Shown here: positions 26,240-34,694 of the stretch, piece by piece
Numbering within the stretch: the first letter of the stretch is position 1
Layout of the letters: every line of letters begins with the position of its first letter
NCBI RefSeq assembly: GCF_016862075.1
Contig: NZ_BOMG01000102.1
Location: forward strand, 1 to 64,000
Origin: Actinoplanes couchii
GTDB taxonomy: Bacteria; Actinomycetota; Actinomycetes; Mycobacteriales; Micromonosporaceae
Direction of reading: 5' to 3'
Length of the DNA stretch: 64,000 nt
Notes under the pieces: generated by a model
Databases searched by the model: none
Told to the model about the DNA's origin: nothing
What the model saw: the letters and a program-made list of their open reading frames with translations, nothing else
Made by a program: the position numbers and the translations under genes

Positions 26240-26525
26240 CGTCAAAGTCCCAATTCCTGCCAGGCGGAACGGCGCGCAGGCAGCGCGCACGCCGTCGTGC
26301 GTTAGTGCACTTTACAAGAACATCGAGACTGTTACGAGAGTGTCTCGTCTTGCAGCGCGCTTCCAGGCTGTGAAAAGGCTTGGGCGGAGCTGAGAAGGGG
26401 TGCCGGTTCGCGCTCCCGCAAAGCCGCCCTACCAGCTCAAACGATCGAGCCCGGTGAACGTGACGGCCGCCGTGAAGCTGAAAGGATTCACAGTTAACCG
26501 GTGTTGCGGGACAATCTCGCCGCCG
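26240..26525. other. Intergenic region with a palindrome near a candidate promoter
   Basis: This 286-bp gap holds no convincing gene. A 15-bp palindrome ACGAGA-GTG-TCTCGT lies at 26334-26348 and a minus-strand -10-like TAAAGT at 26309-26314, so the segment may be the regulated promoter of the sulfotransferase gene. The left part near the next gene shows nothing else. Confidence 0.4.
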
Positions 26526-26996
26526 TCAACGACCGATATTCGCGATGAATCGGCCCACGGTGGCCGGGTCGGTGGGCAGCACGAGGGCCCAGGCGTTGCT
26601 CCCGCGGGCGATGTCCAGGCGGATGGTGCTGTGCTCCCACTCCCGGTTGCGGGTGAACACCTCGGCGTAGGAACCGCCGCCTGTCGCGTCCCACTCGCGC
26701 AGCACCCCGACCGGCCGCCGGGCCGGGTCGTCCTCCCGGACCACCACCGAGTAGCGGAAGGCGATGCCGCTCTCCCGCTGCCGCCGGATGCGGGCGGCGT
26801 CCGCCGCGTCGATCGGCTGGAGTCGACAGTCGACCTCGCCGGCCGCGATGCGGTCCAACAGGGTCGTCCACTCCCAGGCGGCGTCCTCGTTGAGACGGGT
26901 GATCCCGTGCGGCCCGGCGCCCTCCAGCACCCGGATCACGGTGACCGGGTCGCGCACGTCGTGCCGGTCGTCGACGACGGCGAAGTAGCGCTTCAT
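26526..26996 (-). CDS. Hypothetical protein, about 156 residues
   Basis: A soluble protein beginning MKRYFAVVDDRHDVRDPVTVIRVLEG with a WEWTTLLDRIAAGEVDCRLQPID centre and a C-terminal RLDIARGSNAWALVLP. The pattern (an N-terminal strand followed by a WEWT helix and an acidic/basic middle) recurs in uncharacterised actinobacterial proteins; I assign no function. ATG 26996 is chosen; upstream in-frame residues are low complexity. Divergent from the SseB-like gene. Confidence 0.7.
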   Translation of the reverse strand: MKRYFAVVDDRHDVRDPVTVIRVLEGAGPHGITRLNEDAAWEWTTLLDRIAAGEVDCRLQPIDAADAARIRRQRESGIAFRYSVVVREDDPARRPVGVLREWDATGGGSYAEVFTRNREWEHSTIRLDIARGSNAWALVLPTDPATVGRFIANIGR

Positions 26997-27060
26997 CACT
27001 GAAGCGTCCCAGACGGGTGACCGATGGTGAACCGGCCGGGGCCGGTGCTGGTACTCCCAG

Positions 27061-27096
27061 CCGGAGCCGTCGAAAAGGCCGGAGCCGTCGAAAAGG
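27061..27096. repeat. Exact tandem duplication of 18 bp
   Basis: CCGGAGCCGTCGAAAAGG at 27061-27078 is immediately repeated at 27079-27096, upstream of the SseB-like gene. A recent tandem duplication in a spacer. Confidence 0.85.
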
Positions 27097-27129
27097 CGGA
27101 AAGGCGGGAGTCGCTGATCGGAGGGTGCG

Positions 27130-27810
27130 GTGCCGTTTCCTGACAACGCCCTGGAGGCGGTGCTGCTCGACGTCTGGCGGGGGATGGTGTCCCCGGAGGC
27201 GCTGCTGGTGGCGGTCGCCGACCATCCGGTGTGGGTACCGCTGCCGGACCAGGGCCCGCCGCCGGTGCTGCTGATCGACGCCGAGCCGTACGTCGCCGTG
27301 TTCACCTCGGTGGAGCAACTCACCGTGGCCGGGGCGGGGGATCTGCAGCGGCTCCGGATCGACGGTCGCCGGTTGTCGCTGCGTACCGGCAAGGGAACGG
27401 GTTTCGCGGTGAATCCCGGATGCCGGGTCGGGATGCCGCTGCCGGCCGTCGCGGTGGACCGGCTGCGGGCCGAGCGGCCGGCCCCGGGACGCCGGGTGCG
27501 CCTGGACATCCCGCGGCCGCAACCCCGGGAGCTGATGAATGCGCTGATCGCCGAGTTCCACCGGACACCGGCCGTGCTCGAGGCCCGGATCGTGTTGAGC
27601 ACCGTCGACGACGAACCGGGCACCCTCGTCGTCGGGATCCGGCCGGACCGCGGTGTCGCCGGCTGGCTGCCGGACGCGCGCGCGGCGGTGGACCGGGCCA
27701 CCCGGACCATCCTGCTCGCCTACACCGTGGACGGTCTCTTCCTCGACGAGCCGGGCAGCGTCGTGAACTGGATGATCCAGAAAACCGAGCCCTTCTATGT
27801 CCGGTGGTAG
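27130..27810 (+). CDS. SseB-domain protein
   Basis: A 226-residue protein whose first 110 residues match the SseB N-terminal domain (LEAVLLDVWRGMVSPEALLVAVADHPVWVPL ... YVAVFTSVEQL, GFAVNPGCRVGMPL), a domain widespread in actinobacteria without a type III system. The C-terminal half resembles the companion SseB_C region (ELMNALIAEFHRTPAVLEARIVL ... PFYVRW). GTG 27130 has GGAGGG upstream. Function unknown; the name comes only from the Salmonella secretion protein. Confidence 0.82.
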   Translation: MPFPDNALEAVLLDVWRGMVSPEALLVAVADHPVWVPLPDQGPPPVLLIDAEPYVAVFTSVEQLTVAGAGDLQRLRIDGRRLSLRTGKGTGFAVNPGCRVGMPLPAVAVDRLRAERPAPGRRVRLDIPRPQPRELMNALIAEFHRTPAVLEARIVLSTVDDEPGTLVVGIRPDRGVAGWLPDARAAVDRATRTILLAYTVDGLFLDEPGSVVNWMIQKTEPFYVRW

Positions 27811-27866
27811 ATCGGTGTTTCGGAGCCGATACCGGTTGAACTAGGCTGACCTCTCATCGGATCGTC

Positions 27867-27899
27867 CGAAAACCTTTTCGAATGCGTAGTTTCGAAAGT
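27867..27899 (+). promoter_or_regulatory. Two palindromes upstream of the second LacI gene
   Basis: CGAAAACCTTTTCG (27867-27880) is a perfect inverted repeat apart from its central CC, and AGTTTCGAAAGT (27888-27899) carries the central CG typical of LacI operators. Both lie 21-53 bp before the start codon, consistent with autoregulation. Confidence 0.5.
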
Positions 27900-27919
27900 G
27901 TATTGAGAAGGAAAAATCC

Positions 27920-28921
27920 TTGTCACGAGCCACCCTTCGAGACGTCGCCAAACTGGCCGGCGTCTCGGTCGCGACCGCCTCCAAGGCGCTCAACGGCCAG
28001 CCGCAGGTGCGGGCGGAGACCCGGGAACGTGTCGTCCGTGCCGCCGAGCAGCTCTCCTTCTCGCCGAACACCCTGGCCCAGGGCCTGATAACCCAGCGCA
28101 GCGGTACGGTCGGACTGCTCACGTCCGACCTGGAGGGCCGGTTCTCCATCCCGATCCTGATGGGCGCCGAGGACGCGTTCGGCTCCGACCAGACCTCGGT
28201 GTTCCTCTGTGACGCGCGCGGCGACACGATCCGGGAGAAACACCACCTGCGGGCGCTGCTGTCCCGGCGGGTCGACGGGTTGATAGTGGTCGGCGCCCGC
28301 CCGGACAGCCGGCCGTCGCTGGGGGAGCTGCCGATCCCGGTGGTGTACGCGTACGCGCCGTCCGACGATCCGGGCGACATCTCGCTGGTCACCGACAACG
28401 TGGGCGGTGGGCGTACCGCGGTGGACCATCTGATCCGCTGTGGCAGGCGCCGGATCGCGCACATCACCGGTGACCCCGGTTACAGCGCCGCCCAGGACCG
28501 GGCCCGCGGCGCCCTGGACCGGCTCGCCGAGGAGGGCCTGGAGCTGTCCGGCGGCGAGGTGTGGTTCGGCATGTGGTCCGAGGCGTGGGGCCGCGGCGCC
28601 ACCCGGATGCTGCTCGACCGCGACCCGGGCGTGGACGCGATCTTCGCCGGTTCCGACGAGATCGCCCGCGGTGTCCTGGACGTGCTGCACGAGGAGCGCA
28701 TCGACGTGCCGTCACAGGTCGCGGTGATCGGTTTCGACAACTGGAGCGTGCTGGCGGCGAACTCACGGCCACCGCTGACCACCATCGACCTCAACCTGGA
28801 ACAGCTGGGCCGGATCGCCGCCCAGCGCCTGTCCGCCGCGATGGAGGGTCACCCGGCCTCCGGCGTGGAGACCTTCCCGGTCCGCCTGATCACCCGCGAG
28901 TCGACCGCCCCGCTGCGCTGA
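27920..28921 (+). CDS. LacI-family transcriptional regulator
   Basis: A 333-residue repressor: HTH ATLRDVAKLAGVSVATASKAL at residues 4-24, hinge, then a sugar-binding-protein fold (VGLLTSDLEGRFSIPILMGAEDA; VAVIGFDNWSVLAANSRPPLTTI). TTG start at 27920 with AAGG about 8 nt upstream. No sugar-uptake genes adjoin; its targets may be elsewhere or it may regulate itself through the two upstream palindromes. Its end overlaps the O-antigen-ligase-like gene on the other strand by 73 bp. Confidence 0.9.
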   Translation: MSRATLRDVAKLAGVSVATASKALNGQPQVRAETRERVVRAAEQLSFSPNTLAQGLITQRSGTVGLLTSDLEGRFSIPILMGAEDAFGSDQTSVFLCDARGDTIREKHHLRALLSRRVDGLIVVGARPDSRPSLGELPIPVVYAYAPSDDPGDISLVTDNVGGGRTAVDHLIRCGRRRIAHITGDPGYSAAQDRARGALDRLAEEGLELSGGEVWFGMWSEAWGRGATRMLLDRDPGVDAIFAGSDEIARGVLDVLHEERIDVPSQVAVIGFDNWSVLAANSRPPLTTIDLNLEQLGRIAAQRLSAAMEGHPASGVETFPVRLITRESTAPLR

Positions 28922-30087
28922 GGGACCGAGCGGATCGCGGCCAGGACCAGCAGGATCCACATCAGTCGCGCGTCGAAGTAGTCGCCGGAGAACAGGCAGG
29001 TGGCGCCGATGAAGATGCCGCAGTAGGCGGCCGTCCGGGCCTCCGGGGTCCGCAGCGCCCTCGGGGTCCGGGCGTACGCCCGCCACAGTCCGAACCAGGC
29101 CAGCCCCAGCAGGGTCAGGCCGGCGAAACCGCCCTCGGCCGCCACCGACAGCGGCAGGTTGTGCACGTACCGCTCGCCCTCGCCCAGGTCGGCGATGGCG
29201 TGGAAACCGTTCAGGCCGGTGCCGATCAGCGGGTGCTGCCAGAACAGGCGCAGCGCCCACGCGAACAGCACGTCCCGGTCGGAGGTGTAACCCTGCCCGA
29301 CGGTGGCCTCCACGAACCGGGACTGAACAAAACCGGCGATCGTCGGGCCGGCGGTCACCGCGAGCACCACCGACAGCACCAGCAGCAGACCGGCCGGGCG
29401 GGCCAGCCGGTCCCAGCGCGGGCGGGGCCGGATGGCCAGCAGCGCGACACCGGCGGTGACGGCGAGCGCGGCCATGCCGCCCCGGGAGCCGGAGGCGATG
29501 GCGCCGAACAGGAAGCCGGGGATCGGCACCAGCCAGCGCAGCCGGTCGCCGGAGCGGATGTAGAGGTAGAGGCTGGTCAGGACGCCGAGGATCATCACGC
29601 GTACGAACACGTTGGGTCCTCCGCCCAGCGCCGCCCACCGCCCGCCCGGCGCGTGCCCGCGGCCCGTGCTCGCCGCCAGGAGGTAGACCCAGGCGGCGGC
29701 GTGGAAACAGCACAGCGTGACCCGGGTGACGTGCTCGCTGTCCCAGCGGGCCATCACCAGGTAGACGACGACCAGGAACGCGGTGGCGGCGATGTCTCCG
29801 GACATCGGCCCGGTGACCGCGTGCGACGGTGCCCAGGTGACCGACAGCAGTTGGTAGCCGAACAGGCCGAGGATCGGCAGGACGCACCAGGTGCCGGTGG
29901 CCGCGCGCGGGCCCATCCGGTGCGACTCCAGCATCAGGCACAGCAGCAGCCCGATGTAGAGCGGCACCCGCACGTCGTCGAGGATCGGCACGTCCAGGCC
30001 GATCCGGGTCAGCACGAACCGGCCGGCCAGCGCGGCCACGAACGCCAGGATCACCACCAGGCCGGGCCGGTTCGTCGACTGGTTCAC
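28849..30087 (-). CDS. O-antigen ligase/polymerase-like membrane protein
   Basis: A 412-residue polytopic protein with about ten helices, a Wzy/WaaL-type large loop and the family region LFWQHPLIGTGLNGFHAIADLGEGERYVHNLPLSVAAEGGFAGL (Wzy_C-like) near residues 285-330. It would polymerise or ligate exopolysaccharide repeat units at the outer face of the membrane. The GTG start at 30087 overlaps the stop of the flippase gene by 4 bp; the frame stays open far upstream but that part is a shadow of the flippase. Last gene of the polysaccharide operon. Confidence 0.85.
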   Translation of the reverse strand: MNQSTNRPGLVVILAFVAALAGRFVLTRIGLDVPILDDVRVPLYIGLLLCLMLESHRMGPRAATGTWCVLPILGLFGYQLLSVTWAPSHAVTGPMSGDIAATAFLVVVYLVMARWDSEHVTRVTLCCFHAAAWVYLLAASTGRGHAPGGRWAALGGGPNVFVRVMILGVLTSLYLYIRSGDRLRWLVPIPGFLFGAIASGSRGGMAALAVTAGVALLAIRPRPRWDRLARPAGLLLVLSVVLAVTAGPTIAGFVQSRFVEATVGQGYTSDRDVLFAWALRLFWQHPLIGTGLNGFHAIADLGEGERYVHNLPLSVAAEGGFAGLTLLGLAWFGLWRAYARTPRALRTPEARTAAYCGIFIGATCLFSGDYFDARLMWILLVLAAIRSVPQRSGAVDSRVIRRTGKVSTPEAG

Positions 30088-31349
30088 GTGGTCAGGGCCC
30101 GTTCGACCAGGGACACCGAGCGGATGCCGAGGACCGTCGCGGCGGCGGCCATCGCGGCCAGGGCGGCGTACTCCGGGGACAGCACCGTCATCGCGGCGTG
30201 GGTGAGCAGCACCTGCAGGGTCAGGCAGCCGAGCAGCAGCCGGTTCAGGCGTGGTGGTTCGGGCAGGGCGTCCAGGGTGGGGCGGGCGGCGTAGAACATC
30301 GCCAGGGGGACGGCGGCGAAGATGCCGACGTGCAGGACCCGGACCGCGGCGTGGAACTCCGGGCCGAGGAAACCGCGGATCAGGTACGGCGCGGCCAGGG
30401 CGATCGTGACCGCGGCGACCGCTGCCAGGGCTCCGGCCAGCACCGGCAGCGAGGTGAGGATCCGCAGGGTGTGCCCGTCGTGGCCGGAGCGGTGGAACAT
30501 CCGGCTGAGCCGGGGCAGCAGCACCGGCGACAGGGTGCCGAACAGCGAGCAGATCAGGGTGATCGCCGAGGTCACGAACCCGACGTACCCCGCCTCCCCG
30601 CCGCCGGGCCGGGCCGCCGCGACCACGAGCGTCGGGTAGGTGAACAACGCGGGCAGAGCCATGTCCGCGGGCAGGCGTTTGGCACCGTACGACAGCAGGT
30701 TGATGAAGGTGGGTTCGGGTTTGCCGGGGTGTGGCACGGTGCGGCCGCGGACGGTGAGCATGCCGGCGACCGCGACCACCGCCGCACCCGCACCCTGCAG
30801 GATCAGGAACCGCTCGACACTGTCGGTCATCTGGATGGCGGCCAGCGGGACGAGCCCCAGACCGGCTCCGGCGACCACGTTGGCGTGCACCACCTGATGG
30901 GTGCCGCGCAGCGCGGCGACCGTCACCGTGCACAGGCAGGTGCCGGTGAGCAGCACCATCGTCGCGACGACCGACGAGGCGCCACCGGGCAGCCCGAGGA
31001 ACCGGTCGGCCCACGGGGAGAGCGCCACCCCGGCCAGCGCGAACACCCCGGCGGCCCCGGCCTGGACGGCGAAGGCGCTGCGGGCCGTCCGCTCGGCGCC
31101 GGCGCTGGTGCTGATGCGCGGCAGGTAGCGCTGCAACCCCTGCACCAGACCGCCGGTGGCCAGCGGCTGGAAGGTGCTGACCACCCCACGGGCGATCTGG
31201 TAGTACGCGAAACCGCCGACCCCGCCGACCGCGGCCACCAGGTGGAACAGGAACAGCCCGGCGCCGAGGACGAACCACTGCACCAGGGTGGTGGCCACGT
31301 AGTCGCGGGCCAGCGCCCGGATCACACGGCGGCGGTCACCTACGGACAT
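30084..31349 (-). CDS. Wzx-like oligosaccharide flippase
   Basis: A 421-residue membrane protein of the MOP (PST) exporter superfamily with about twelve helices: YVATTLVQWFVLGAGLFLFHLVAAVGGVGGFAYYQIARGVVSTFQPLATGGL at the N-terminus is typical. It would flip the lipid-linked repeat unit across the cytoplasmic membrane. Overlaps the GNAT-glycosyltransferase fusion by 14 bp and the ligase gene by 4 bp. Assignment as Wzx rests on fold and context. Confidence 0.85.
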   Translation of the reverse strand: MSVGDRRRVIRALARDYVATTLVQWFVLGAGLFLFHLVAAVGGVGGFAYYQIARGVVSTFQPLATGGLVQGLQRYLPRISTSAGAERTARSAFAVQAGAAGVFALAGVALSPWADRFLGLPGGASSVVATMVLLTGTCLCTVTVAALRGTHQVVHANVVAGAGLGLVPLAAIQMTDSVERFLILQGAGAAVVAVAGMLTVRGRTVPHPGKPEPTFINLLSYGAKRLPADMALPALFTYPTLVVAAARPGGGEAGYVGFVTSAITLICSLFGTLSPVLLPRLSRMFHRSGHDGHTLRILTSLPVLAGALAAVAAVTIALAAPYLIRGFLGPEFHAAVRVLHVGIFAAVPLAMFYAARPTLDALPEPPRLNRLLLGCLTLQVLLTHAAMTVLSPEYAALAAMAAAATVLGIRSVSLVERALTT

Positions 31350-32631
31350 GCGCCAGATCGAGCGGCACCGCCCGCCGGAGCATCTCGCCGGACCGCCGGT
31401 ACCCCAGCAGCGTGACCGCGGTCAGCACCAGGATCCGCAGGTCGGTGCGGAAGCCGCGGTGCTCCACGTAGGCCAGGCCGAGTGCGATCTTGCCGGGGCG
31501 GATCAGTTCGTCGTACGCCCGGTCCACGTCGTCGTGCCCGGCCAGGATCGTGCCCTCGTCGTGGAAGACGATCGACGCCCAGTCGGTGACGCCGGGCCGC
31601 ACGTCCAGCAGCCGCATCTCGTCCTCGGTGTAGCGGCTCACGTCCGAGGCCACCTGGGGGCGCGGGCCGACCAGGCTCATGTCCCCGGTCAGCACGTTGA
31701 CCAGCTGCGGCAGCTCGTCGAGTTTCCAGCGGCGCAGGAACGCCCCGGTGCGGGTCAGACGCGGGTCGTCGTCGGCGGTGGACGGGCCGCCCAGCCGGGA
31801 CGCGTCGACGACCATGCTGCGGAACTTGAGCATCGCGAACGGTCTGCCGTACCGGCCGATCCTGGTGCCGCGGTAGAGGACCGGGCCGCCGTCCTCGCGG
31901 TGGATCATCCAGGCGGCCGCGGCGGCGATCGGGGTGGTGGCGAGCAGCGCGGTCGCGGAGACGGCGATGTCGAGGGCGCGCTTGGCCCTTGATTCCGGCT
32001 TTTTCACCGGTGAATCGGACAGAATGTATTTGTAGATCCGTGATGCCGTGCCCCGGTGAACCTCGGTGCTTCCGGCCGCGACCGCGCCGGACTTCTCGTA
32101 GAACCCGATCGCCCGGGTCTGCCGCTCCCCGGTGACGACCTTGACCGCCGGCACCTTCTTGACCGCGAACCACTCCATCAAGCGCTCGAACAGCCGCTCG
32201 GCGACACCCCGCCCCCGCAACGACGGCACCACCACGAAGTTGACGATCTCCGCGGCCGGCAGCCCCGGCGGCGCCGACGACGGGTAGGCGAGCGTCTCCA
32301 GCATCCGGAACATCCGGGCCGGGCTCAGCAACCGGGGCAGCACCATCGGCACCGCCGTCGGCCAGGACCGCCGCGCGAACTCACCGAACAGCGCGCCGGT
32401 GTCCACCGCGCCGCAGATGTAGCCCAGCGGCTCGCCGGACGGCACCGACTCGGCCACCAGCAGGATCGCGTGCGGGCTGGACGCCAGATGCCGGTACAGC
32501 ATCCGCAGCACCGGCTCGCCCATCGACGACAGGAACCCGTCCGGCACCTCGTCGATGTGCATCCGGGCGACCGCGCTGATCCGGCCGGGACAGAACGGGC
32601 CGGCGACGATCCGGAACTGTTGTTCAGGCAT
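31336..32631 (-). CDS. GNAT acetyltransferase fused to a phosphoglycosyltransferase
   Basis: A 431-residue two-domain protein. Residues 1-205 are a GNAT N-acetyltransferase (IVNFVVVPSLRGRGVAERLFERLMEW, acetyl-CoA loop RGRGVA at about 139-144; VVTGERQTRAIGFYEKSGAV). Residues 215-430 are a monotopic sugar-phosphate transferase of the PglC/WcaJ type: membrane hairpin RALDIAVSATALLATTP, KFRSM at 269-273, catalytic KLDELPQLVNVL and GDMSLVGPRP at 303-325. It would start repeat-unit synthesis by moving a sugar phosphate to undecaprenyl phosphate. The fused GNAT domain suggests acetylation of an amino sugar made by the DegT aminotransferases. ATG 32631 overlaps the preceding stop by 8 bp. Confidence 0.85.
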   Translation of the reverse strand: MPEQQFRIVAGPFCPGRISAVARMHIDEVPDGFLSSMGEPVLRMLYRHLASSPHAILLVAESVPSGEPLGYICGAVDTGALFGEFARRSWPTAVPMVLPRLLSPARMFRMLETLAYPSSAPPGLPAAEIVNFVVVPSLRGRGVAERLFERLMEWFAVKKVPAVKVVTGERQTRAIGFYEKSGAVAAGSTEVHRGTASRIYKYILSDSPVKKPESRAKRALDIAVSATALLATTPIAAAAAWMIHREDGGPVLYRGTRIGRYGRPFAMLKFRSMVVDASRLGGPSTADDDPRLTRTGAFLRRWKLDELPQLVNVLTGDMSLVGPRPQVASDVSRYTEDEMRLLDVRPGVTDWASIVFHDEGTILAGHDDVDRAYDELIRPGKIALGLAYVEHRGFRTDLRILVLTAVTLLGYRRSGEMLRRAVPLDLAHVRR

Positions 32632-33670
32632 GAGCGCCCACCGGGCGCAGCTCGGCGAGCAGGTCGGCGGCCCGGCCGATGGAGTCCCGGCGGGTCGCGG
32701 CCCGCACCGGCAGGGTGACCACGTGCGCGGCGGCCCACTCGGCGTTCGGGCAGGAGCCGGCGACGTACCCGGCCCGGGCCAGGTCGACACCGGACAGCGG
32801 ATGCACCGGGGTGGCGAACCAGTCGCTCAGCTCCAGCCCGGCGGCGGCCGCCGCCAGCAGCGCCTCCTGCTTGTCGGCGACCACCGCCGGGAACTTCAGC
32901 GGCACGCCGGGCACGACCCGGTGCAGTTCGATCTCGTACGCGTCGGTCAGCTCCCGCCGCCGTTTCAGTTCGGCCCGGCCCGTCGCGATCCGGGCGGCCA
33001 GCCGGCTGCGGGTGCCCTGGCTCATCCGCCAGCCGTACTCCGCGCTGGTCCGGGGATCCGGCGCGTACGAGCCGACGACCAGCCCCATCCCGGACAGCTG
33101 CCGGTACAGCGACCGCATCCGCCACACCACCCCGGCCCGGTCCGCGGCCCGGAACGCCAGGTACTCGGCGTCCGTCATCAGCTCCCGTGACTCCGGCGGC
33201 GCGGTGTACCGGGCGTAGTGCTCCCACATCACGTCGGCGAGTTCCGGATCGTGCACGACCGCGCTGCCGCCGATCCCGGCCACCACCGGTTTGCCCCACT
33301 CGAACGAGTAGAACGCGGCGGCGCTGCGCGACGTGTCGATCAGGCCGGGGGTGACGTGCGCGCAGTCCTCGATGATCGGCACGTCCACGTCGATCTCCTC
33401 GACCGGGACCGGGATGCCGAACGTGTGCTGCACGATCACCGCCCTGGTGCGGGAGGTGACGGCTTCGGCGATCAGGTCCGGGTCGGGGCCGAAGGACTCC
33501 CGGTCGATGTCGACGTACACCGGTTTCACGCCGAGGCGCAGCAGCGGTTCGACCACGGCGGCGCAGGTGTAGGCCTGCAGGATCACCTCGTCGCCGGCTT
33601 TGACCCCGAGCCCCTGCAGGATCGCGTGCAGGGCGACCCGTCCCCGGTGGTAGTGCAGCACTGTGCTCAT
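32624..33670 (-). CDS. DegT/DnrJ/EryC1/StrS-family aminotransferase-like protein
   Basis: A 348-residue PLP enzyme of the nucleotide-sugar aminotransferase family. GDEVILQAYTCAAVVEPLLRLGVKPVYVDID matches the N-terminal fold, PIIEDCAHVTPG carries the Asp that contacts the PLP ring nitrogen, and AAFYSFEWGKPVVAGIGG holds the Schiff-base Lys. The context SFEWGKPV differs from the usual SFHxTK, so the subfamily is distant from standard QdtB/PglE enzymes. Overlaps GT2 (4 bp) and the GNAT fusion (8 bp). Likely makes an amino sugar for the polysaccharide. Confidence 0.85.
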   Translation of the reverse strand: MSTVLHYHRGRVALHAILQGLGVKAGDEVILQAYTCAAVVEPLLRLGVKPVYVDIDRESFGPDPDLIAEAVTSRTRAVIVQHTFGIPVPVEEIDVDVPIIEDCAHVTPGLIDTSRSAAAFYSFEWGKPVVAGIGGSAVVHDPELADVMWEHYARYTAPPESRELMTDAEYLAFRAADRAGVVWRMRSLYRQLSGMGLVVGSYAPDPRTSAEYGWRMSQGTRSRLAARIATGRAELKRRRELTDAYEIELHRVVPGVPLKFPAVVADKQEALLAAAAAGLELSDWFATPVHPLSGVDLARAGYVAGSCPNAEWAAAHVVTLPVRAATRRDSIGRAADLLAELRPVGAHA

Positions 33671-34683
33671 CGTTTGCCTCCCCGTCGGTCGAGGACGGCC
33701 CGGATCGAGCCGATCCCGTAGATCACGTGTGTGGCCAGGAAGACCGCGGGCAGTGCCGCGGCCAGGGCGGGATCCTTGCGCCGGCGCGCCTCCCGGGCGG
33801 CGAACCCGAGGGCCGCCGCGCCGTAGGCGGCCAGGACCGCGCCGGTGAGCCGCCGGGCGGTGCGGCCCACCCGCGGCAGCGGCGCCAGCGCGGCCCCGGC
33901 TGCCAGGGTCAGCACGAACCCGGCCGGTACGACGTTGCGCCACGACCCGATCCACCGCCCGACCAGCCGGCTGGCCTGGAACGGCCAGTAGCCCGCCTCG
34001 AACGTCCACGCGCAGAACTCCCGCAGATCACTGCGCGCGTAGTAGGTGCAGGTGATGTCCGGCAGCAGCAGGATCTGCCCGCCGGCCGCCCGCAGCCGCT
34101 GGTTGAACTCGCGGTCCTGGGCGCGGGTCAGCTTCTCGTCGAAGAGCCCGATCCGCTCGAACACCGACCGCCGGTAGCAGCCGCCGAACACCGTGTCGAC
34201 CCACTGCGGTTCGGCCGCGCCGGTCCGGTAGCGGGAGTTCCCGGCGCCGAACACGCTGGTGGTGGAGACGGCGATGGCCCGGCCCAGCAGGGTCTCGTCG
34301 CGGGCCCGGGACAGCCGGATCCCGCCGACGTTGTCCGCGCCCGGGTTGTCCAGCAGGCCGCGCACGCAGCGTTCCAGGTAGTCCGGCGGATAGTCGGCGT
34401 GCACGTCCAGCCGGATGATCACGTCGCCGCGGGCCCGGCGGATGGCCCGGTTGAGCCCGGCCGGTTTGCTGTGGCCCGGGTTGTCGACCAGGAACACCCG
34501 GTGGTCGCGGGCCGCGTACCGGCGTACCACCTCGCGGGTGCCGTCGTCGGAGTATCCGTCGGCGAGCAGGATCTCCATCCGGTCCGCCGGGTACGTGTTG
34601 CCGAGCACCGAGTCGAGGAATCCGGCGATGAACCGGACCTCGTTCCAGCACGGGATCACCACGCTGAGGAAGGGCATCTGCAT
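33667..34683 (-). CDS. Family 2 glycosyltransferase
   Basis: A 338-residue GT-A enzyme: SVVIPCWNEVRFIAGFLDSVL at the N-terminus, MEILLADGYSDDGTREVVRR, DxD-like RLDVHADYPPDYLERC and the acceptor motif RAQDREFNQRLRAAGG. The last 90 residues contain two or three hydrophobic helices, so it is membrane-attached as in exopolysaccharide glycosyltransferases such as ExoA. ATG 34683 is used. It adds a sugar to the lipid-linked repeat unit; donor unknown. Confidence 0.9.
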   Translation of the reverse strand: MQMPFLSVVIPCWNEVRFIAGFLDSVLGNTYPADRMEILLADGYSDDGTREVVRRYAARDHRVFLVDNPGHSKPAGLNRAIRRARGDVIIRLDVHADYPPDYLERCVRGLLDNPGADNVGGIRLSRARDETLLGRAIAVSTTSVFGAGNSRYRTGAAEPQWVDTVFGGCYRRSVFERIGLFDEKLTRAQDREFNQRLRAAGGQILLLPDITCTYYARSDLREFCAWTFEAGYWPFQASRLVGRWIGSWRNVVPAGFVLTLAAGAALAPLPRVGRTARRLTGAVLAAYGAAALGFAAREARRRKDPALAAALPAVFLATHVIYGIGSIRAVLDRRGGKR

Positions 34684-34694
34684 GTCCGGTCGCC

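Noticed and set aside
30088..31278. Longer form of the O-antigen-ligase-like gene
   Set aside because: The extension is a shadow of the flippase gene in another frame; GTG 30087 overlaps the flippase stop in the normal stop-start manner.
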